Shown piece after piece: positions 44,516 to 49,112 of a DNA stretch of 49,112 bases; position 1 is the stretch's first letter, and every line of letters begins with the position of its first letter. Source of the stretch: Planktomarina sp. (GTDB lineage Bacteria; Pseudomonadota; Alphaproteobacteria; Rhodobacterales; Rhodobacteraceae). The stretch covers positions 1 to 49,112 of the forward strand of contig JAHDCP010000009.1 in assembly GCA_020629775.1 (NCBI GenBank). The letters are read 5' to 3'. The translations under genes and the position numbers were made by a program. Below the pieces are notes generated by a model. The model saw only the letters and a list, made by a program, of their open reading frames with translations, ran no database searches and had not been told where the DNA came from.

Positions 44516-44964
44516 CGGAACAGCTCGCGGGTCATCATCCGCGACGCGCGCGCGCAAAATCCGCGTTTGCCGTAGGTCTGCTGGCCGTAGGTATCATCGT
44601 CGGCAACTTCCATGTGCAAAGCACGGGATCCGATTTTGGCCAGGTGTTCTGCAATGGCTTGGACGATTTCAGCACTTACACCACGGCCACGTACGCTGTT
44701 GCGCAGATAAAATTCATCAATGCGCGCGTCTGGCCCACCAAACTCCAAAGAATATCCGTGGGTCAAAACAATGTACCCAATCGGTGCCAGCTTGGGGCCG
44801 ATCAAATATACCTCACCCAAAGCTGTGCCTTGCAATAAAGGCGCCAAAGCCGAAGCACGGTGCTCTGCACTGGTACGACGTTGCCGTTCAGAGTGGGCCG
44901 CTTCCATCATTGTAAGAATGCGCGGGGCATCTTCTTGGGTGGCAAGGGTTAACGTTGCGGCCAT
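44512..44964 (-). CDS. GNAT-family N-acetyltransferase
   Basis: A 150-residue single-domain GCN5-related acetyltransferase. The acetyl-CoA-binding motif A is visible as RNSVRGRGVSAEIVQAIAEH, and preceding beta strands are in IGYIVLTHGYSLEFGG and ARIDEFYL. The acceptor substrate is unknown. It lies between a nucleoside hydrolase and selO on the minus strand, one base after the hydrolase and with a four-base overlap into selO, so the three are one transcription unit. Confidence 0.85.
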   Translation of the reverse strand: MAATLTLATQEDAPRILTMMEAAHSERQRRTSAEHRASALAPLLQGTALGEVYLIGPKLAPIGYIVLTHGYSLEFGGPDARIDEFYLRNSVRGRGVSAEIVQAIAEHLAKIGSRALHMEVADDDTYGQQTYGKRGFCARASRMMTRELFR

Positions 44965-44965
44965 G

Positions 44966-45907
44966 TCAAAGCGTCCGAAGATGTTGGGTCAAAAGCGAAA
45001 AGTACCCGTTGCGGTCAATGTCACCCATGAACATCGCGTTTTTAGGGCGATCTGTCACGCCCCACCAATCGGCAACGGTCATGCCACGGGTCAGCTTGGA
45101 TTCGGTTTCAATTTCAACGTTTACGTTACGCCCGCTGAACAAGTCAGGTTGAATCAGATATGCAATGACACAAGGGTCGTGCAACGGAGCGCCGGTGCCG
45201 CCGTATTTCGCAACATCAAACCGTTCAAAGAAATCCGTCAGTCCCGCGACAGCGTTGGTCACGGGCGTATTGATGCTGCGCAGCTCGTCAATCCAGGCGC
45301 GCGATGTCAGGGCTTTGTGGGTCACATCCAACGGCATTACAGTGATTTTGCAGCCCGCTTTAAACACAATTTCTGCGGCTTCGGGATCCACGAAAATGTT
45401 GAATTCGGCAGCAGGGGTAATGTTGCCCACTTCAAAATATGCGCCGCCCATCAGAACAATTTCTGCAATGCGATCTGCAATATCAGGGGCCTGTTGAAGG
45501 GCGGCACCAATGTTGGTGAGCGGTCCCAAAGGGCACAGCGTCACTGTGCCAGCGTCGTGCCCGCGCAATGTTTCCACAATGTAGTCCACTGCATTTTGGT
45601 CTTGGATCGAGAAGCTGGGGTCTGACAAATCCGCGCCATCCAAACCTGTTTTTCCGTGCACATGTTCCGCTGTCACCAGATCATGGCGTAAGGGCCGATC
45701 GCAGCCAGCAAACACCGGCACGTCTTTGCGCCCGGCCAATTCGCAGATTTTCAAAGCGTTCAACGTGGTCAAATCAAGCGGAACATTGCCTGCAACGGTC
45801 GTAAGGCCCAGCACATCCAAATCATTGGAGGCCAATGCCAGCAGGATTGCCACCGCATCGTCTTGACCAGGATCCGTGTCGATGATGATCTTGCGGGCAG
45901 TTCCCAT
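44966..45907 (-). CDS. Inosine/uridine-preferring nucleoside hydrolase
   Basis: Cleaves the N-glycosidic bond of ribonucleosides for base salvage. The 313-residue protein has the calcium-binding signature IIIDTDPGQDDAVAIL at the N-terminus, LTTVAGNVPLD, VTLCPLGPLTNIGAAL, MGGAYFEVGNITPAAEFN and HDPCVIAYL. I start at the ATG at 45907, which overlaps the TAA of the upstream phosphoribosyltransferase; 21 further in-frame codons upstream overlap that gene. Neighbouring a purine phosphoribosyltransferase, it most likely serves purine salvage: base release followed by rephosphoribosylation. Confidence 0.93.
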   Translation of the reverse strand: MGTARKIIIDTDPGQDDAVAILLALASNDLDVLGLTTVAGNVPLDLTTLNALKICELAGRKDVPVFAGCDRPLRHDLVTAEHVHGKTGLDGADLSDPSFSIQDQNAVDYIVETLRGHDAGTVTLCPLGPLTNIGAALQQAPDIADRIAEIVLMGGAYFEVGNITPAAEFNIFVDPEAAEIVFKAGCKITVMPLDVTHKALTSRAWIDELRSINTPVTNAVAGLTDFFERFDVAKYGGTGAPLHDPCVIAYLIQPDLFSGRNVNVEIETESKLTRGMTVADWWGVTDRPKNAMFMGDIDRNGYFSLLTQHLRTL

Positions 45908-46425
45908 TAATCTTCGCCGCGATAGGGTTGCACGTATTGCAACGCCATGTCCCAAGGGAAGAAAATCCAAGTGTCTTGGCTGACGCCCGTGATAAACGTA
46001 TCCACTTGCGGCTCACCCGATGGTTTGGCGTATACCGTGGCAAAGTGGGCGTTGGGGTATAATTCGCGCACCAGTTCAAGTGTTTTACCGCTGTCCACCA
46101 AATCATCGATCACCAAAATGCCTGTGCCGTCCCCCATCATATCTGGGTTTGGGGATTTCAAAACTTCAGCATTGCGGCGTTGATCGGCGGCACCGCCACC
46201 AGAATGGTATGACTTTACCGAAATTGTATCCACCGTGCGCACATCCAGTTCGCGGGCGATAATCATGGCGGGGGCCATGCCGCCGCGGGTGATGGCGACG
46301 ATGGCTTTCCAAGCGCCATTTACTGGTCCTTTGCCGTCCAAACGCCAAGCCAGGGCGCGGGCATCACGGTGCAATTGGTCCCAGCTGACGTGGAAGCCTT
46401 TTTCATGGGGAAGACGATCAGCCAT
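45907..46425 (-). CDS. gpt: Xanthine(-guanine) phosphoribosyltransferase
   Basis: Converts xanthine or guanine plus PRPP to the nucleotide. The 172-residue type I phosphoribosyltransferase has the PRPP loop as [16 protein letters not shown], an early [13 protein letters not shown] segment that forms the PPi loop, and [11 protein letters not shown] at the C-terminus, which is typical of the xanthine-guanine type. I choose the ATG at 46425, five bases after GGAGG, over an in-frame start five codons upstream. It overlaps the nucleoside hydrolase start, making a salvage pair. fabI lies 17 bases upstream on the same strand. Confidence 0.9.
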   Translation of the reverse strand: MADRLPHEKGFHVSWDQLHRDARALAWRLDGKGPVNGAWKAIVAITRGGMAPAMIIARELDVRTVDTISVKSYHSGGGAADQRRNAEVLKSPNPDMMGDGTGILVIDDLVDSGKTLELVRELYPNAHFATVYAKPSGEPQVDTFITGVSQDTWIFFPWDMALQYVQPYRGED

Positions 46426-46442
46426 GGTGGCCTCCTTCAATA

Positions 46443-47237
46443 TTATTCAGATTTGGTAGCGTCGACTTTGGGCATGCCGATGGCATGATATCCGGCGTCT
46501 ACGTGATGAACTTCACCGGTAACGCCTGATCCCAGGTCTGACAAAAGATAAAGGGCTGAATTGCCCACTTCCGCTTGGGACACGGTGCGGCGCAGCGGGC
46601 TGGTGGATTCGTTCCATTTCATGATGGCCCGGAAATCCCCGATGCCAGAGGCCGCAAGCGTTTTGATGGTGCCCGCGCTGATGGCATTGACCCGTATATT
46701 TGATGGCCCCAAATCTTCTGCCAAATACCGCACAGATGTTTCCAATGCAGCTTTGGCCACCCCCATGACATTGTAGTTGGGCATCACTTTTTCAGCCCCA
46801 AAGTAAGACATGGTCAGGCAGGACGCCCCATCGTTCAGCAAAGGTTGGGCTGCCTGCAAAACGGCCGTGAACGAATAGACAGAAATATCCATCGTCATCA
46901 GGAAATTATCCCGGCTGGTTTGAATGTAATCGCCGCGCAGTTCTGATTTGTCGGAAAAACCGATGGCGTGCACGATAAAATCCAACCCACCCCAGGTGTC
47001 TTTGACCGCATCCATCACAGATGCGATGGAACCAGGGTCACCCACATCGCAATCTTGACAGATGGCGGCGTTCACCGATGTCGCCAAAGGCACCACGCGC
47101 TTTTCCATCGCAGCACCCACATAGGTAAAGCCCAACTCAGCCCCTTCGCGGTGCAGCGCTTCTGCAATGCCCCAGGCGATGGATTTGTCGTTCGCCAGCC
47201 CCATAATCAAGCCGCGTTTGCCGGTCATCAGTCCCAT
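46443..47237 (-). CDS. fabI: Enoyl-[acyl-carrier-protein] reductase (NADH)
   Basis: Last reduction of each fatty acid elongation cycle. The roughly 264-residue short-chain dehydrogenase has [20 protein letters not shown], the segment [15 protein letters not shown] and the active-site Tyr-x6-Lys in [12 protein letters not shown], as in FabI rather than FabG. Three ATGs (47246, 47237, 47228) are possible; GGAA nine bases before 47237 favours the middle one. The divergent gene is pdxH, 82 bases away. The distal purine salvage genes are probably cotranscribed with it. Confidence 0.94.
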   Translation of the reverse strand: MGLMTGKRGLIMGLANDKSIAWGIAEALHREGAELGFTYVGAAMEKRVVPLATSVNAAICQDCDVGDPGSIASVMDAVKDTWGGLDFIVHAIGFSDKSELRGDYIQTSRDNFLMTMDISVYSFTAVLQAAQPLLNDGASCLTMSYFGAEKVMPNYNVMGVAKAALETSVRYLAEDLGPSNIRVNAISAGTIKTLAASGIGDFRAIMKWNESTSPLRRTVSQAEVGNSALYLLSDLGSGVTGEVHHVDAGYHAIGMPKVDATKSE

Positions 47238-47319
47238 AGCGATCATTTCCGTTATAATGTTGTTGACCATTGGTCTATGCGATGCAGCTATGACCATCAA
47301 CCACGTAAGGAAGCCCGCC

Positions 47320-47925
47320 ATGATGGACGCAGACGCAAGATTTGAAGGTGAAAACCCATTTGAACTGACAACGCGATGGTTGGCAGAGGCCGCGAAAACA
47401 GAAATCAACGATCCAAACGCCATTGCTCTGTCCACAGTGGATGCCAACGGCATGCCCAATGTTCGGATCGTTTTGTTGAAAGACATCGATGAAGATTCGT
47501 TTGTGTTTTACACCAACTATACTTCCGTCAAAGCCCAGGAGGCCTTGGGGGCGGGGACTGTCGCTTTTGTTTTGCATTGGAAATCGCTGGGTCGGCAAAT
47601 CCGCGTCCGTGGACATGTCACCAAAGAAGACGGGGCCCAAGCCGACGCTTATTATAAATCGCGCTCCCCGCTGTCGCGTTTGGGGGCATGGGCGTCACAG
47701 CAGTCACAGGTTTTGGACAGCCGTAAAACCCTGATGGACCGTGTTGACGCCGTGCGATCCGAAAAGGGCGAAGATCCCGATCGACCCCCGTTTTGGGGCG
47801 GTATTCGGGTGACACCTGTGGAAATGGAATTCTGGGCTGACGGCGAAGCGCGATTGCACGATCGCTTTCGGTGGACTCGTGATACGCCTGATGCCCCATG
47901 GGACGTGGTACGATTGCACCCCTAA
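47320..47925 (+). CDS. pdxH: Pyridoxamine/pyridoxine 5'-phosphate oxidase
   Basis: FMN enzyme that makes pyridoxal 5'-phosphate, the cofactor of the aminotransferase elsewhere in the window. The 201-residue protein has NAIALSTVDANGMPNVRIVLLK, FVFYTNYTSVKAQEAL, LHWKSLGRQIRVRG and the C-terminal hallmark WTRDTPDAPWDVVRLHP (only partly conserved residues are named). The ATG at 47320 has AAGGAA seven bases upstream; the adjacent ATG at 47323 is an alternative. It is divergent from fabI. The intergenic region contains a short palindrome, GACCATTGGTC, at 47265-47275. Confidence 0.95.
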   Translation: MMDADARFEGENPFELTTRWLAEAAKTEINDPNAIALSTVDANGMPNVRIVLLKDIDEDSFVFYTNYTSVKAQEALGAGTVAFVLHWKSLGRQIRVRGHVTKEDGAQADAYYKSRSPLSRLGAWASQQSQVLDSRKTLMDRVDAVRSEKGEDPDRPPFWGGIRVTPVEMEFWADGEARLHDRFRWTRDTPDAPWDVVRLHP

Positions 47926-48036
47926 ACAGTTCAAATCACCGGGCGCTTGCGCGATTTGGCGGCCTGTGGCACAAGCGCGCCTGGGGATGACGCGACAATT
48001 GCTTCTTGACGCGTCGCAGGAAAGCGAAGGGCCGAT

Positions 48037-48576
48037 ATGGCACAAGACACCGGGCGTGAGGATGGCACGCTGGTCGGTACGGTAAAGTGGTTTGATCCTG
48101 TAAGGGGATTTGGCTTCATTATTGCTGGCGACGACCAAAACGATATTCTTTTGCACGCCAATGTGCTGCGCAACTTTGGCCAGAGTTCCATTGCGGACGG
48201 GGCCAAAATTGAATTCACTGTGCAGTTCACAGATCGCGGCGCGCAAGCCGTGGAGATTTTGTCTGTTTCACCGCCTGAAATGGAAAACACCGCTGGCTTA
48301 GAAGACATTGACGGTCTGTCCCAAGATGACGTGAGCAACATCGAATTTTTGCCTGCGCGCATCAAGTGGTTCGACAAAGTCAAAGGCTTTGGATTTGCCA
48401 ACGCGTTTCGCAGCACGGACGATATTTTCATTCATGCAGAAATCTTGCGCCGGTCTGGACTGTCTGATTTGATGGCGGGTGAAGCCGTGGCGTTGAAAAT
48501 CATCGATGGATCGCGCGGCAAAATGGCGATTTTGGTGAGCGCATGGGAATCTGTCGACAGGCGATCTTCACGGTAG
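48037..48576 (+). CDS. Double cold-shock-domain protein
   Basis: A 179-residue RNA/DNA-binding protein with two cold shock domains joined by a short acidic linker. Domain 1 (about 10-78) has TVKWFDPVRGFGFIIAGDD and DILLHANVL; domain 2 (about 108-172) has RIKWFDKVKGFGFANAFRS and DIFIHAEIL. RNP1- and RNP2-type aromatic residues are present in both. Tandem cold-shock domains of this sort are common in alphaproteobacteria. It probably acts as an RNA chaperone in stress or stationary phase. The next gene begins inside its last 34 bases. Confidence 0.93.
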   Translation: MAQDTGREDGTLVGTVKWFDPVRGFGFIIAGDDQNDILLHANVLRNFGQSSIADGAKIEFTVQFTDRGAQAVEILSVSPPEMENTAGLEDIDGLSQDDVSNIEFLPARIKWFDKVKGFGFANAFRSTDDIFIHAEILRRSGLSDLMAGEAVALKIIDGSRGKMAILVSAWESVDRRSSR

Positions 48577-49019
48577 GATGTGTTCTTTGGGCTGGCCTAT
48601 CCGCCGCCCATTGCGCCCCGGATCATGTTCATGTGCAAACAGAGCGCAGTAAAACCGTTTTTGCGGTGGAATTGGCGCAAACCCCTGAAGACCGGCAAAC
48701 CGGGCTGATGTTCGTCGAACACATGCCGATGTTTTCGGGGATGTTGTTTATTTTTGATACCATGGCCCCACGCGCGTTTTGGATGCAAAATACACTGATC
48801 AGCTTGGATATCATCTTTGTGGATGATCAAGGGCAGGTGGTGAATATCGCAAAAGATGCGGTCCCGGGGGATTTAACGTCGCTTCCCAGCGACGGCCCAG
48901 CACAGTTTGTTTTGGAGATAAATGCTGGGCTTTCATCCCGTTTAGGGATCGAACCAGGCAGCGTGATCCGCCACCCATTGATCGGGAATGCAAAAGACCA
49001 TGCGATTTGCGTGAATTAA
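48543..49019 (+). CDS. DUF192 family periplasmic protein
   Basis: A 158-residue protein of the DUF192 family. It has a probable signal peptide (about 1-24, ending SAAHCA), then FAVELAQTPEDRQTGLMFV, FIFDTMAPRAFWMQNTLI and LDIIFVDDQGQVVNI, the family core. Function is unknown; members are small, exported single-domain proteins. The ATG lies within the 3' end of the cold-shock gene in another frame, so translation is coupled. It is followed after 43 bases by a tRNA gene. Confidence 0.9.
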   Translation: MGICRQAIFTVGCVLWAGLSAAHCAPDHVHVQTERSKTVFAVELAQTPEDRQTGLMFVEHMPMFSGMLFIFDTMAPRAFWMQNTLISLDIIFVDDQGQVVNIAKDAVPGDLTSLPSDGPAQFVLEINAGLSSRLGIEPGSVIRHPLIGNAKDHAICVN

Positions 49020-49062
49020 GTCTTTTCATCGCCTCAGGAATTCTCTAGAGACGCGGCTGTGT

Positions 49063-49112
49063 CGGGGCGTGGCGCAGTCTGGTAGCGCACCTGTTTTGGG
49101 TACAGGGGGTCG
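49063..49112 (+). tRNA. tRNA-Pro (anticodon UGG), 5' part, cut by the window edge
   Basis: From CGGGGCGTGGCGCAGTCTGG the acceptor stem, D-arm (GGTAGCGCAC) and anticodon arm can be folded: stem CCTGT with ACAGG and loop TTTGGGT, giving anticodon TGG. The variable loop has begun at the end of the window; the T-arm and 3' acceptor lie outside. CGGGGCGTGGCGCAG is typical of bacterial proline tRNAs. Confidence 0.93.

Overview
The window looks like chromosomal core DNA of a marine alphaproteobacterium of the Rhodobacterales (Roseobacter group). This rests on family content and gene order: tkt/gap/zapA, grxD-bolA-purL, gltA-gltX-comEC-lexA-moeA-moaC-trpCDG, a gene-transfer-agent (GTA) type endolysin/holin pair, alphaproteobacterial GTTC-N7-GTTC LexA boxes and TTAA-N7-TTAA CtrA boxes. 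The genus cannot be named from sequence alone. I see no insertion sequence, CRISPR array, integrase or rRNA. Coding density is very high and no gene-free stretch exceeds 300 bases. The longest are 9286-9522 (a terminator and a possible sRNA) and 22908-23142 (a CtrA-like palindrome, otherwise nothing recognised).

Left third (1-13950): a partial methylmalonate-semialdehyde dehydrogenase diverges from coaD. Then comes a minus-strand central-carbon block, tkt - gap (GapB-like) - 47-aa membrane protein - gap (GapA-like), with LacI-type operator palindromes before both gap genes. A ZauP-like coiled-coil gene and zapA (Z-ring) follow, then grxD, bolA (Fe-S/redox) and purL. A LysR regulator diverges from a fused indolepyruvate ferredoxin oxidoreductase whose promoter is covered by a perfect dyad.

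Middle (14000-24450): an acyltransferase, murI, argC and ccmE run on the plus strand, followed by a two-gene GTA lysis cassette (N-acetylmuramidase, holin), then ccmF, ccmH and a PaaG-like hydratase. The lysis cassette therefore sits inside a cytochrome c maturation cluster. It has its own CtrA-like box, and a 13-bp hairpin buries the endolysin ribosome binding site. A very acidic protein of unknown function and gltA follow.

Right half (24495-49112): gltX, comEC (DNA uptake channel), lexA with a promoter overlapped by LexA and CtrA boxes, moeA, moaC with an in-frame amber codon, trpC, trpD and trpG. A degenerate polysaccharide-deacetylase-like gene lies on the opposite strand, followed by trpE, a PpiD-like chaperone, an aminotransferase, anmK, a cupin, eno, an EamA exporter, a Fur/Mur-type regulator, selO, an acetyltransferase, a nucleoside hydrolase, a purine phosphoribosyltransferase, fabI, pdxH, a double cold-shock protein, a DUF192 protein and a partial tRNA-Pro(UGG).

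The most interesting theme is horizontal gene exchange. GTA release genes, the ComEC uptake channel and LexA lie within about 12 kb, and CtrA-type boxes mark the lysis cassette and lexA. The layout before the endolysin suggests that read-through mRNA from ccmE would be translationally silent, while a CtrA-started mRNA would lack the inhibitory arm, a design resembling that of phage T4 lysozyme.
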